From Acidobacteriota bacterium (lineage in GTDB: Bacteria; Acidobacteriota; Terriglobia; Acidiferrales; UBA7541): 34,986 nucleotides of DNA. Shown in pieces: positions 1 to 8,306 of this stretch. The notes beneath the pieces were generated by a model, which saw nothing but the letters and a program-made list of their open reading frames with translations, did no database searches and was not told where the DNA came from. Made by a program: the position numbers and the translations under genes. The DNA is taken from NCBI GenBank assembly GCA_023481105.1, contig JAMCWK010000015.1, forward strand, positions 1 through 34,986. The letters are read 5' to 3'. How positions within the stretch are numbered: the first letter of the stretch is position 1; each line of letters opens with the position of its first letter.

Positions 1-827
1 GCCTGAATCGCAATTCCTGCCGCGTTGGCCGCTTCGAGCATCGGTTCGCGGTCCATCAACAGCGTGCGGCCAGCGTCAATCGCCAGCGCTGTAGCATTGG
101 CGCGCTTCATCACTTCCATCGTGGGCAGGCCCACGACGGGCACATCGAAGCGCATGTCTTGCCTTGGCTTGCTCACTTTCACAACGACGAGCCGCTGGCC
201 GCCGGCGATGCGCGCGGCGCGCTCGATGGTTTCGTCGGTGCCTTCCATAGCTTCGATGGCCACGCAGGCGCGGTCGCGAATGACGACGGTCTGCCCCAAG
301 TCGAGCCCGGCAATGTGGCGCGCGATTCCGCGGCCGTACTCGATGTCCGCCGCTTCGCCGGCGTCCGGCGCGCGGCGCGTGAGCACGCCCGGCTCAGGCA
401 GCAGCGGCTTCAAGAATGCTGTCGAGTCCACCAATTGCACGCCTTCTTCTTCGAGCACCTTAGCCACGGCGCCGATCAGCGAGTCCGTGTTTTTCGTTGC
501 CAGCGACATCAGCAGCTTGGCCATTTTCCAGTCGGGCTTGATGGAGCTGAAGATTTTGTTGTGCTGCACCTGCCCGGCCATCACCGCGCGGGTGACGCGC
601 TCTTTTTTCAGTAGGTCAATCGTGCCGCCGAGGTCGCCGAGGCTGACCCAGTGCAACCGTGGGGCTACGCGCTCCAGTTCCGGAAACGCCTCTTCCTTGA
701 TGGCCACCACAACCATCTGAATGCCCTGGCTGCGCGCGCCTTCCAGCACCAGAAACGGAAACTTTCCGTTCCCGGCAATCAGCGCCCATCGCTCCGCGGC
801 TTGTGTGTGTGTGGACGATGCGACCAC
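1..827 (-). CDS. lpxI: UDP-2,3-diacylglucosamine diphosphatase LpxI (3' end beyond window)
   Basis: LpxI hydrolyses UDP-2,3-diacylglucosamine to lipid X, the step done by LpxH in many proteobacteria, in the cytoplasmic lipid A pathway. The 275 visible codons match the family along their length: a glycine-rich LIAGNGKFP start (about residues 16-24), AGQVQHNK (84-91), EGTDETIERA (195-204), and KPRQDMRFDVP (220-230), which carries the conserved aspartates of the catalytic region, followed by GLPT. Family members are about 270-285 residues, so only a few codons are missing off the left edge. The start is GTG at 825-827, with AAGGA six bases upstream. That ribosome-binding site overlaps the lpxA stop codon, leaving a 9-base gap, so translation is probably coupled. 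It is the third visible gene of the fabZ-lpxA-lpxI operon. Identification is from remembered family motifs, and the order of genes strongly supports it. Confidence 0.9.
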   Translation of the reverse strand, partial: MVASSTHTQAAERWALIAGNGKFPFLVLEGARSQGIQMVVVAIKEEAFPELERVAPRLHWVSLGDLGGTIDLLKKERVTRAVMAGQVQHNKIFSSIKPDWKMAKLLMSLATKNTDSLIGAVAKVLEEEGVQLVDSTAFLKPLLPEPGVLTRRAPDAGEAADIEYGRGIARHIAGLDLGQTVVIRDRACVAIEAMEGTDETIERAARIAGGQRLVVVKVSKPRQDMRFDVPVVGLPTMEVMKRANATALAIDAGRTLLMDREPMLEAANAAGIAIQ

Positions 828-836
828 GAATGTTCC

Positions 837-1616
837 TTACTTGGTGAGCCCGCGCTCGGCCGTTTCAATGAAACGAATAAGTTCCGCGACGTCCACCGAG
901 CCGTTCAGTTCGGCCTTCATCTTTTCGACGGCCTGAGTCGTATTCAGCTTGGAGCGCAGCAACAGCCGGAACGCTTTCTCGATGGCCTGAATGCGGTCTT
1001 TGGTGAACCCGCGGCGCTCGAGGCCCACGCTGTTCACGCCGTAGCATTTCGTTTCGCGCGGCGCGACCACTTTGGAAAACGGCGGCACGTCCTGCGTGAT
1101 GACCGTATTCGCCGCAATGTAAGAATGCTTGCCGATGCGGCAGAACTGGTGCACCGGGCAAAACGCGCCCACCACCGCCCAGTCTTCCACGGTCACGTGC
1201 CCGGCGAGTGTGGCGCCATTGGTGAATACAGTGTAATCGCCAATCACGCAGTCGTGCGCGACGTGCGTGTAGGCCATGAACAGATTGTGGCTGCCAATGC
1301 GGGTCACGCCGCCACCCTTCGCCGTGCCGCGGTTCACGGTGACGAATTCGTGAAACACATTTTCGTCGCCGACCACCAGCTCCGTGCGCTCGCCTTTGTG
1401 GGTGAGGTCCTGCGGGTCGCCGCCGACCGAACAGAATGGGTGCACCACGTTACCCTTGCCCAGTCGCGCCGGGCCGCGCACCGCGGCGTGCGCATGGAGC
1501 ATGCAGCCGTCGCCCAACTCGACTTCTTCGCCGACCACGGCGAACGCGCCGATGCGGACGTCCCGGCCCAAGCGGGCGGAAGACGCGACGACGGCACGGG
1601 CATCAATCTCACTCAT
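837..1616 (-). CDS. lpxA: Acyl-[ACP]--UDP-N-acetylglucosamine O-acyltransferase LpxA
   Basis: LpxA transfers a 3-hydroxyacyl chain from ACP to UDP-GlcNAc, the first step of lipid A synthesis in the cytoplasm. The 259-residue protein is close to the usual 260. Its N-terminal two thirds is a left-handed beta-helix of hexapeptide repeats (I/V-G-x-x pattern, about residues 8-185). THVAHDC (117-123) places the catalytic histidine at His121, and ATLAGHV follows as in E. coli LpxA. The C-terminal helical region begins near the GLERRGF segment. The start chosen is the ATG at 1614-1616 (MSEIDARA). It overlaps the fabZ stop as ATGA, a standard translational-coupling arrangement. A longer in-frame extension to 1712 would lie inside fabZ and has no family counterpart. 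Co-transcription with fabZ is sensible, because FabZ and LpxA compete for the same 3-hydroxyacyl-ACP pool. Confidence 0.96.
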   Translation of the reverse strand: MSEIDARAVVASSARLGRDVRIGAFAVVGEEVELGDGCMLHAHAAVRGPARLGKGNVVHPFCSVGGDPQDLTHKGERTELVVGDENVFHEFVTVNRGTAKGGGVTRIGSHNLFMAYTHVAHDCVIGDYTVFTNGATLAGHVTVEDWAVVGAFCPVHQFCRIGKHSYIAANTVITQDVPPFSKVVAPRETKCYGVNSVGLERRGFTKDRIQAIEKAFRLLLRSKLNTTQAVEKMKAELNGSVDVAELIRFIETAERGLTK

Positions 1617-2050
1617 TCGCGGTCCACCATCTTGCACATCAATGTAGCTTCGGCGGCCAGGTCGCCGTTCACCGACGCCTTGCCAGCCAGCTTGCAGAAC
1701 GTGCTGCGCCAAGTGAGCACGTTGACTTCGATGCGCAACTGATCGCCGGGGACTACCGGGCGGCGGAAGCGTGCGTCGTCAATGGCCACAAAATAGAGAA
1801 GCTTCTTTTCCCGGTCGGCGACCTCCTGGAGCAGGAGCAACCCTCCGGTCTGCGCCATGGCTTCGACAATGAGCACACCGGGCATGATGGGCTTGCCGGG
1901 GAAATGGCCGCGGAAGAAATCCTCGTTAATGGTGACATTCTTGATGCCCACGATGGACTTCAGCCGCTCCATTTCCACGATTGCATCCACCAGAAGAAAA
2001 GGCGGGCGGTGGGGCAGAATCTTCTGGATGCCGTTGGTGTCGAGAATCAT
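1613..2050 (-). CDS. fabZ: 3-hydroxyacyl-[acyl-carrier-protein] dehydratase FabZ
   Basis: FabZ dehydrates 3-hydroxyacyl-ACP to trans-2-enoyl-ACP in type II fatty acid elongation. The 145-residue protein is a single hot-dog domain. The signature GHFPGKPIMPG starts at residue 48, giving catalytic His49, and Glu63 lies in VLIVEAMAQ; both match the numbering of characterised FabZ enzymes. ILPHRPPFLLVD at residues 11-22 is the usual FabZ N-terminus. The start is ATG 2048-2050 (MILDTNG), with GAGAGGA six bases upstream. An in-frame extension to 2131 exists but lacks a ribosome-binding site and runs past where the family begins. It is the first gene of the operon and ends in a 4-base overlap with lpxA. 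lpxD, often just upstream, is not here; the next gene upstream is divergent. Confidence 0.97.
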   Translation of the reverse strand: MILDTNGIQKILPHRPPFLLVDAIVEMERLKSIVGIKNVTINEDFFRGHFPGKPIMPGVLIVEAMAQTGGLLLLQEVADREKKLLYFVAIDDARFRRPVVPGDQLRIEVNVLTWRSTFCKLAGKASVNGDLAAEATLMCKMVDRE

Positions 2051-2106
2051 CGTCCATCCTCTCGTGGCGACGCTTGTGAAGCCACAGGCAACTGCTTTGG
2101 CGCGCG

Positions 2107-2136
2107 TTTTGGAGACTCCCGAAGCGTACAAGTATA
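2107..2136 (+). promoter_or_regulatory. Candidate promoter for the M20 peptidase gene
   Basis: TTGGAG (2107-2112), an 18-base spacer and TATATG (2131-2136) sit 28 bases upstream of the TTG start at 2164, giving a predicted short leader that contains the GGAGG at 2152-2156. The -35 box matches consensus at only three positions. The -10 box overlaps the opposite-strand -10 box of the fabZ operon, so the two promoters would compete for polymerase. Confidence 0.4.
2129..2134 (-). promoter_or_regulatory. Candidate promoter -10 box for fabZ-lpxA-lpxI
   Basis: On the minus strand TATACT lies about 80 bases upstream of the fabZ start. The hexamer 17 bases further upstream (TTTCCT) is a poor -35, so this rests mainly on the -10 box and its position. 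The box overlaps the candidate -10 of the divergent peptidase gene. Confidence 0.4.
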
Positions 2137-2163
2137 TGCGAATCCTCGGCTGGAGGAAACGCG

Positions 2164-3351
2164 TTGCCGCAAAGGCGTGCGATTGTTAGCATGGGCATCG
2201 CCATGATGCCCATGAAGGAGTTTCTGCGCCTCGCGCGCCGCCACCAGCCGGAATTCTTGCGCGTGCTGGAACGCCTGGTGCGCGCGGAATCCCCCAGCAA
2301 CAACAAAGCCGCTGTGGACCGCTGCGGGCGCCTTTTTGCCACCGAATGGCGGCGCCGCGGCGCACGCTTGGAATTTTTCAAGCAGAAGCACCGCGGCGAT
2401 CACCTGTTCGTAGATACGTGTCTCGGTCCGGCCCGGCCGCAAGGGCGGATACTGCTGTTGGGTCACATGGACACGGTGTACAACATCGGTACGCTTGAGA
2501 AAATGCCGTGGCGTGTGGCCGGTGGGCGCGCCCGCGGCCCGGGCGTGTTTGACATGAAGACCGGCCTGACGATCGCGCTCTTCGCCGTACAAATTCTGCG
2601 CGAACTGCGCATCACTCCAAAGAAGCGCGTGGTCTGCCTGTGGACGACGGACGAGGAAATCGGCAGCGAAAGCTCACGCAAGTGGATTGAACGCGAAGCG
2701 CGGCGCAGCGATGCAGTGCTGGTGCTTGAGCCAGCTTCGGGCCTTGATGGTCGTGTGAAAACCGGGCGCAAGGGCGTGGGAGAGGCAGAACTCGTCGTCA
2801 CCGGGCGCGCGGCGCATGCCGGGCTCAACCCGGAAGCGGGCATCAACGCGGTGCACGAGCTGGCCCTGCAAATTGAAAAAATCATGCGCCTGAACGCCCC
2901 GCAGCGCGGCACGACGGTGAGCGTCAATGTAGTGGAGGGCGGCAGCCGGAGCAACGTCATCGCCGACCGCGCGCGGGCGCTGGTGGATTTGCGCGCAAAG
3001 ACAATGGCTGAGGCGCGCGCAATCGAAAAGAGACTGCATGCGCTCAAACCGATTCTGCGCGGCGCGAAGCTCGAAATCCGCGGCGGGATCGGCCGTCCGC
3101 CCATGGAGCGCAAAGCCGCGGCCGCGCTGTATCGTCACGCGCAAGTGCTCGCGGACGACATGGGGATCGAGCTGGGCGAGTCGTTTGTGGGCGGCGGCCC
3201 TCCAAACAACTTCACCGCGGCGCTCGGCGTACCCACACTCGACGGCTTGGGCGGTGTCGGCGAAGGCGCGCACGCCTCGCACGAAAACATTCTCCTTCGC
3301 GCGCTCCCCGCGCGCGTGGCGCTGATTGCAGGATTGCTGGCTTCTTTGTAG
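2164..3351 (+). CDS. M20-family metallopeptidase (glutamate carboxypeptidase-like)
   Basis: A di-zinc M20 hydrolase of the carboxypeptidase G2/ArgE/DapE superfamily, 395 residues. Visible metal and catalytic residues are GHMDTV (His101, Asp103), GVFDMKTG (Asp130), TTDEEIGS (catalytic Glu164, ligand Glu165), VLEPA (Glu189) and EGAHASHEN near the C-terminus (His370). The dimerisation-domain insert begins after KTGRKGVGEAELVVTGRAAHAG. The substrate is probably a peptide or N-acyl amino acid with a C-terminal glutamate, but this cannot be settled from sequence. No signal peptide is evident, so it is likely cytoplasmic. The start used is TTG at 2164, because GGAGG ends seven bases before it. The downstream in-frame ATGs at 2191, 2203, 2206 and 2212 lack such a site and are the alternatives. 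It is divergent from the lipid A operon and convergent with the next gene. Confidence 0.88.
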   Translation: MPQRRAIVSMGIAMMPMKEFLRLARRHQPEFLRVLERLVRAESPSNNKAAVDRCGRLFATEWRRRGARLEFFKQKHRGDHLFVDTCLGPARPQGRILLLGHMDTVYNIGTLEKMPWRVAGGRARGPGVFDMKTGLTIALFAVQILRELRITPKKRVVCLWTTDEEIGSESSRKWIEREARRSDAVLVLEPASGLDGRVKTGRKGVGEAELVVTGRAAHAGLNPEAGINAVHELALQIEKIMRLNAPQRGTTVSVNVVEGGSRSNVIADRARALVDLRAKTMAEARAIEKRLHALKPILRGAKLEIRGGIGRPPMERKAAAALYRHAQVLADDMGIELGESFVGGGPPNNFTAALGVPTLDGLGGVGEGAHASHENILLRALPARVALIAGLLASL

Positions 3352-3381
3352 GGCAGGCTTGTCGAGATGCTTTGATTACTG

Positions 3382-4818
3382 TCAGTAGGTCTTTTGCAGG
3401 TAACGGATCGTTTCTGCTTCGAGTTCGAGGTAGGACATGCGCAGGACGCTGCGCAGTGCCGCTGCCACGGAAGGCTCAGCGGCCAGGCGGTCGAGCAACC
3501 GCACGATGTCGCCCATGCCGTGTGCGCGCACCAGGTACTCCACCGCGGCGAGCGACCACGCGTAGGCAAACGTCGCGCCACCGCCGGAAAGTCCCAGCCA
3601 CGAGCCTTCCAACGTGGCCAGCGAGACCCCTTTCTTCTCCGCGTAAAGCTGAATCATGTCGGCCGCGTATTCGCCGCTGCGCGCGCCTTCCAAATACTGG
3701 GCCACACCCTCGTTCAGCCACACCGGGCATTGCCCGCGAGTCTTCTGAAAGACGAAGGAATGGGTGAGCTCGTGCTTGAGCGTGGCGGAGAGTTCCGGCG
3801 TCATGCTGGTGAGGCCCTGCACCGGCACGCGGATGCGCCCATCGTTGAGAGCCCCCGCCCATCCCGGCGCGCGAGAGACATTGCGAAAGGCCTGGGCCGT
3901 GTACAAGATGACGCCGATGGAATCGCTGGGCGAAAAGCTGAGTTCGGATTCGATGACCGCGAAATGGTCTTCTAGGCGCTTCAGTACCTCACGCGCAAGT
4001 CCCGGCTCGGCTTCGCCGTCATAGCTCAGCTTGAAGTGGAAGGACTCGTTCTTTTTGAATTTTTCCTCGATTTCCAGGTCGCGCTCCGCTTTGAGCAGCG
4101 CTTGCTGCGTAGCCACATCTGGCCGTAGCTTGAAAGCGCGCCGGAATTCGCGCACGGCCAGCTCGATTTTGTTCATGCCGTAGTAGGCCCAACCCATCAG
4201 CCGGGCCACGTCGGCGTTGTCCGGGGCAGCCTGGTTGGCGGTCTCCAAGTAGGCAAGCGAATTGGTGAACTCGCTCTTGCGCAGGTGCAGGTGAGCAATG
4301 TTGAGCAGCGCACCGAGGTGTTTCGGCGCAAAGTCCAGCGCGCGGCGGTAGTGGCCGATAGCGGCATCCACGTCGCCGCCTTTCAGCTCAAACAGCGCTG
4401 CGGCGTTCAGCGCAGCCAGAACCCTGGCCACGGCCAGCGGCGAGCCGTTTTGTGCTTCGCTCTCCAGTTTCGCGAGGTAGTTGCGGTCGAGCGCGCCGTC
4501 CTTCACCGTGGCCCGCGCAACTTCCTCGTTGCCGTCGACCGCCATGGCCGCAGGCGCAGCGGCGGCCAGGTCTACTTTTTTGGAATCGTCGGAAGTGCCG
4601 CCGGAACCCCATGCGGAATCGCCGCCGCGTTCGATGCGTTGCACCGCGGATTTCGCAAAGCTCAAACGCCCCGAGGGGGTTTCGAAGTAAATCCGGTCGC
4701 CCTCTTCCACGACGTTGGTTGCAGAGATGCGGCGGCCGCTTTTGAGGACAATCGTGTCCGCCAGCACGGGCAGCGCCAGGACGCAAAGCAGAAATGCAAG
4801 TGTGAGGATGCGACGCAC
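3382..4818 (-). CDS. Exported TPR protein with a gluzincin (peptidase MA-like) domain
   Basis: A 478-residue protein with an N-terminal signal peptide (MRRILTLAFLLCVLALPVLA, likely cleaved after LADT or nearby). A small beta domain follows (about residues 21-66, with the LKSGRRISA and ETPSGRLSF strands), then TPR-like helical repeats (about 125-255), then a metallopeptidase domain. The zinc motif is HELTH at 349-353, with the third ligand glutamate at Glu370 in WLNEG, the HExxH-E arrangement of the peptidase MA/gluzincin group. It is therefore probably an active periplasmic or surface zinc peptidase; its substrate is unknown. The start is GTG at 4816-4818. No ribosome-binding site is visible, and the candidate -10 box TAGAAT at 4825-4830 would put the transcript start at the start codon. 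It is divergent from the exported M1 peptidase gene. Confidence 0.82.
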   Translation of the reverse strand: MRRILTLAFLLCVLALPVLADTIVLKSGRRISATNVVEEGDRIYFETPSGRLSFAKSAVQRIERGGDSAWGSGGTSDDSKKVDLAAAAPAAMAVDGNEEVARATVKDGALDRNYLAKLESEAQNGSPLAVARVLAALNAAALFELKGGDVDAAIGHYRRALDFAPKHLGALLNIAHLHLRKSEFTNSLAYLETANQAAPDNADVARLMGWAYYGMNKIELAVREFRRAFKLRPDVATQQALLKAERDLEIEEKFKKNESFHFKLSYDGEAEPGLAREVLKRLEDHFAVIESELSFSPSDSIGVILYTAQAFRNVSRAPGWAGALNDGRIRVPVQGLTSMTPELSATLKHELTHSFVFQKTRGQCPVWLNEGVAQYLEGARSGEYAADMIQLYAEKKGVSLATLEGSWLGLSGGGATFAYAWSLAAVEYLVRAHGMGDIVRLLDRLAAEPSVAAALRSVLRMSYLELEAETIRYLQKTY

Positions 4819-4824
4819 AACTGA

Positions 4825-4830
4825 ATTCTA
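4825..4830 (-). promoter_or_regulatory. Candidate -10 box for the TPR/peptidase MA gene
   Basis: TAGAAT on the minus strand lies directly upstream of the GTG start, placing the predicted transcript start at about 4818. There is no convincing -35 hexamer. Confidence 0.35.
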
Positions 4831-4862
4831 CCAAACCTTCACAGCCGCGAGACACCGCTGCG

Positions 4863-4891
4863 TTGCGCGCCTTGCTCCCAGTTGCTACAGT
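4863..4891 (+). promoter_or_regulatory. Candidate promoter for the M1 peptidase gene
   Basis: TTGCGC (4863-4868), a 17-base spacer and TACAGT (4886-4891) give a predicted transcript start at about 4898, one base before the ATG at 4899. Each box is only a moderate match to consensus. Confidence 0.35.
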
Positions 4892-4898
4892 GAGGAGC

Positions 4899-7391
4899 AT
4901 GCGGGGAGCGCTTCGAGTTTTTGCGTGCATCGCATTGCTGGTCTCCACGGCGGCAACACAGCAATCCGCCGCGGAGGACCCGCGCGCGTTACTGCAAAGA
5001 CTGAACGCGCTGCGCGTGAACGGGGAGGAAGTGTACCGCGTGCGCGAAATTTCCCTGCGACGTGACGCAGTGCGCATCGCGCTCGACGAGGGCAAGCTGG
5101 CATTCCTGGCCTCATTGGATGGCCACATCACCGGCGCTGTCTTCGCTGGGCAAGGCCGGGTAATTGTCGTTCCTCGCGATCCGGTGGAAAAGCGCTCCCT
5201 GGCGCGCTTTCTCGACGCGCCGCTGCTCGACGAATCCTTTTCTCGCGCCTACTTCCGCTTTACCGACAACACGGCCGAAGAGCTGCGCGCATCTTTCGAC
5301 CGGGAAGGCACGCAGCCATTTGCCGAACTGACCTTCGCGGAAGACTGGAACCCGGTTGTGTCCAATTTGAATTCCGCGCATTCGCTGCGCATCCTAGCTG
5401 ACTTTCTAGCCACGGAGCCGCAGACGTACTTTTACGCGGGGATCGCCGGGGACACCTCCGGCTCGTTCGACGTGCTAGTGGACAACCGTCGTGAGGAACA
5501 GATCCTGATTGGCCAGACACTCTTTTCCGAAGGAGTGCGCTTCTACGATACGTGGGCCTCGTTTTCCCGTGTGACGGGACCCGGACCCGCGCCGCCGTTT
5601 TTGCCACTCGGTTATGCGGTCGAAACGACCATTGATGCCGCTCGCACGCTGGAAGGCGCCGCCACGGTGCAGTTGAAGAGCGCGCGGGGCGGCGAGCGGA
5701 TTGTTCCGCTGGAGATGTCCCGGCGGCTCGTCGTCAGCGAAGTCTCCGACGAGGCCGGGGTCCCACTGCCGTTTTTTCAAAACGAAGAAGTGTCGCCGGA
5801 GGAGGTTTTACTGCGCGGCAATGACGCAGTTTTCGTCGTCTTGCCGAGGGCTGCGACACCGGGGGCGACACTTCGTCTTCGCATCACCTATCGCGGAAGC
5901 GTCATCAGCGACGCCGGCAATGGTGTGCTGTTCGTCGGCGAGCGCGGGAGTTGGTACCCGCACACTTCCGGCGCGGCGAGCTTCGTGCCGTTCGAACTCA
6001 CTTTCCGCTGGCCGGGACGCTTGACGCTGGTGGCCACTGGAAAAAAGCTTGAGGAGCGCGAACAGGGCGAGTGGCGCGTGGGCAGGTGGAAATCCGAAAA
6101 GCCCATCCCTGTGGCCGGGTTTAACCTGGGCGAATACGTCTCGGGCCGGGTAGAAACGGACACCTGGAAAATTGATCTCTTCGCAAACCGCCAGCTCGAG
6201 CAGGCCGTACTGGATCGCTTCAACAGGGCTGTGGCGGAAGGGCCAGTGCGCAAGCGCAGCGGCGTACCGCTTCCGCAGCGAATCATCTGGCCCGACCCAC
6301 CACCCAGCCCGGCAGCGCTGATGAGTGAGGTTGGAGAGCGGCTCGCCGACGCCATCCGCTTCTACGAAAAACGCCTGGGGCCATTCCCCTTCGAACGGCT
6401 GGCGGTGGCGCAGATCCCCGGCTCATTCGGGCAGGGTTGGCCGGGGCTGCTCTATCTCTCTACGCTGTCCTTTCTCACGCCCACGGATCAGAGCCGCGTC
6501 GGCATCGGCAAACGAACGCAGGAGCAGTTCACCGAGTTGGTGCCGATCCACGAGCTGGCCCACCAATGGTGGGGCAACGTAGTGGGCTGGGAGAGTTATC
6601 GCGACCAGTGGATTCAGGAGGGGCTGGCCAATTATTTGGCGCTGCTGTTCGCGGACAACCAGAAGCCGGGAGAATTGACGGCATGGCTGGAAACCTATCG
6701 AAACGAGCTGACGGTCACGCGAAACTCCGGCGGCGAATCACAGAATGAGCTGGGTCCACTGGCGCTGGGCTACCGCCTGCGATCGTCGAAGTCTCCGCGC
6801 GCGTACGCGCAGGTCATCTATCCGAAGGCATCCTGGGCCTTTCACATGTTGCGTATGCTGCTGCGCCAGGCCGGTGCGCCGCCGGTGGCCAAGAAAGCCG
6901 GCGCCACCAAGAGCCCGGATTCGTCCAGAGATCCTGACGAGCGTTTCGAAAAGCTCTTGCAGGCGCTTTTGGTCAACTATCGCCACCGTGCGCTGACTAC
7001 CGAGGCCCTGCAACGCGAAGTCGAAAAAGTGATGACACCGGAGATGGATCTCGAAGGAAGCAAGAAAACGCCAGGACGGCCCGGCGCAATGGACTGGTTC
7101 TTCGACCAGTGGGTGCGCGACACGGGCATTCCGAAATATGCGATAGTGTTCGACGTGAAGCCGGCGGGAGAAAGGTTTATCGTGCGCGGCAAACTGAAGC
7201 AGACGGGCGTTCCGGCGTCGTTCATCGCGCCGGTGCCCATATATGAGCCGCGCGCGCTCGGCGGAAAGCCGGTCCTGCTGGGCGTCGTGGTCACTAATGG
7301 CGAAGAAACACCGTTCCAATTCACCGTGCGTTCCGCCCCCAAGAAGCTGCTGATTGACCCCAACCTCACCTTACTTTGTCTGGTGGAGTAG
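4899..7391 (+). CDS. Exported M1-family (gluzincin) aminopeptidase-like protein
   Basis: A large, 830-residue exported metallopeptidase. A signal peptide (about residues 1-22, hydrophobic core FACIALLVSTAAT) is followed by beta-rich N-terminal domains. The catalytic domain carries HELAHQWWGN at 551-560 and the third zinc ligand Glu574 in QEGLANY, so the spacing is HExxH-x18-E, exactly the M1 pattern. The conserved segment before a YPKASWAFHMLR motif matches the transition-state tyrosine region of the family. Where M1 enzymes usually have the substrate-binding GxMEN motif, this protein has SFGQGWPGL (about 508-516), so substrate choice probably differs. A helical C-terminal part and a last beta domain (KLKQTGVPASF onward) follow. 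The start ATG 4899 is chosen because it begins the signal peptide; an in-frame TTG at 4863 would add 12 residues. GAGGAG upstream is only one base from the ATG, too close to act as a normal site. Confidence 0.87.
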   Translation: MRGALRVFACIALLVSTAATQQSAAEDPRALLQRLNALRVNGEEVYRVREISLRRDAVRIALDEGKLAFLASLDGHITGAVFAGQGRVIVVPRDPVEKRSLARFLDAPLLDESFSRAYFRFTDNTAEELRASFDREGTQPFAELTFAEDWNPVVSNLNSAHSLRILADFLATEPQTYFYAGIAGDTSGSFDVLVDNRREEQILIGQTLFSEGVRFYDTWASFSRVTGPGPAPPFLPLGYAVETTIDAARTLEGAATVQLKSARGGERIVPLEMSRRLVVSEVSDEAGVPLPFFQNEEVSPEEVLLRGNDAVFVVLPRAATPGATLRLRITYRGSVISDAGNGVLFVGERGSWYPHTSGAASFVPFELTFRWPGRLTLVATGKKLEEREQGEWRVGRWKSEKPIPVAGFNLGEYVSGRVETDTWKIDLFANRQLEQAVLDRFNRAVAEGPVRKRSGVPLPQRIIWPDPPPSPAALMSEVGERLADAIRFYEKRLGPFPFERLAVAQIPGSFGQGWPGLLYLSTLSFLTPTDQSRVGIGKRTQEQFTELVPIHELAHQWWGNVVGWESYRDQWIQEGLANYLALLFADNQKPGELTAWLETYRNELTVTRNSGGESQNELGPLALGYRLRSSKSPRAYAQVIYPKASWAFHMLRMLLRQAGAPPVAKKAGATKSPDSSRDPDERFEKLLQALLVNYRHRALTTEALQREVEKVMTPEMDLEGSKKTPGRPGAMDWFFDQWVRDTGIPKYAIVFDVKPAGERFIVRGKLKQTGVPASFIAPVPIYEPRALGGKPVLLGVVVTNGEETPFQFTVRSAPKKLLIDPNLTLLCLVE

Positions 7392-7484
7392 TCCTGGGTT
7401 CGCAGGGGAACACCAAGCAGCCCCCACCAATCGCTTCGATTATGGTAGGATTTCTCGTTTGCATTCATCTCCAGGAGCTCAAGA

Positions 7485-8207
7485 GTGGCGCAGCATATTA
7501 GCCGGAAGGAACTGAAGCAGGACAAAATTGCCGAAACTCTGGTGCACGGCGTCGAAGCGGTGGAGTCGCACCAACGAATGGCGTGGATCGTTGGCGGTAC
7601 GGTGCTGTTCATAGTGCTAGCCGTGTTTGGCTGGCGCTTCTACAGCGAGCAGCAGACAGTGAAGGCCACGGCTGCGCTGGACGAAGCCATGAAGACCTTT
7701 AGCGCCCGCATCCGCGCGGCCGGCGAGCCGGAAGAGCCGGGTGAAATCACCTACGTCGAAGACAAATTCAAGTACATGGACGCGGCCAAGAAATTTGCCG
7801 CTGTCGCGGACAAGTATTCCCTGACGCGGCCCGGGCAAACGGCGCGCTACTACGCCGGCCTGAGCTACGTGGAGGTGGGCAATTTCGCCGAGGCCAAGAA
7901 GTGGCTCTCGCAGGTGGAAAGCGGCCGCGACGCCGAGATGGCCGCGCTGGCGCGCTTCCAGCTTGCCAAGGTCAGCGCGCAGACCGGCGCCGACGCCGAG
8001 GCGGTGAAGCTCTATCAAGCGCTGATCGCCAAGCCCACGCTGATGATGCCCAAACAAGTCTCCATGATGGCGCTGGCCGATTACTACGCGCAAAAAAACT
8101 CGTCGGAAGCCGTCAAGCTCTATACCCAGATTAAGGCGGAATTTCCGGACACCGCCGCCTCCGACCAGGCCGAGCAGCGCCTCCTCGAACTCAAGCCTAA
8201 ATCGTAG
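7485..8207 (+). CDS. Membrane-anchored TPR-like protein (YfgM-like)
   Basis: A 240-residue protein with a short basic cytoplasmic N-terminus (SRKELKQDKIAETL), one transmembrane segment at about residues 32-52 (AWIVGGTVLFIVLAVFGW) and a TPR-like helical domain. The domain includes KYSLTRPGQTARYYAGLSYVE-type helices from about residue 100 and ends near residue 238. This layout matches YfgM/TPR_21-type proteins, which associate with the Sec translocon and periplasmic chaperones; that role is inferred by architecture only. The start is GTG 7485 with AGGAG seven bases upstream. It follows the M1 peptidase gene after 93 bases and precedes the dNTPase after about 100 bases. A short GC hairpin lies after its stop (8221-8234), but no T-run follows. 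Confidence 0.75.
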   Translation: MAQHISRKELKQDKIAETLVHGVEAVESHQRMAWIVGGTVLFIVLAVFGWRFYSEQQTVKATAALDEAMKTFSARIRAAGEPEEPGEITYVEDKFKYMDAAKKFAAVADKYSLTRPGQTARYYAGLSYVEVGNFAEAKKWLSQVESGRDAEMAALARFQLAKVSAQTGADAEAVKLYQALIAKPTLMMPKQVSMMALADYYAQKNSSEAVKLYTQIKAEFPDTAASDQAEQRLLELKPKS

Positions 8208-8306
8208 AATTCCTTTTCGGCCGGCGCCCGCCGGGGTGTGCGCGCGATTTCCGCTTGAGCAAACGGACAGTCTCCTCTCTACCCAAATCGCGGCCTGCGC
8301 CATACA

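Noticed and set aside
651..1742. A 363-codon plus-strand frame over lpxI and lpxA
   Set aside because: His/Arg/Ala-rich translation typical of an antisense shadow; lpxA and lpxI on the other strand are unmistakable.
8221..8234. CCGGC/GCCGG hairpin after the YfgM-like gene as a terminator
   Set aside because: Only a 5-bp stem with no T-run after it, expected by chance in GC-rich sequence.
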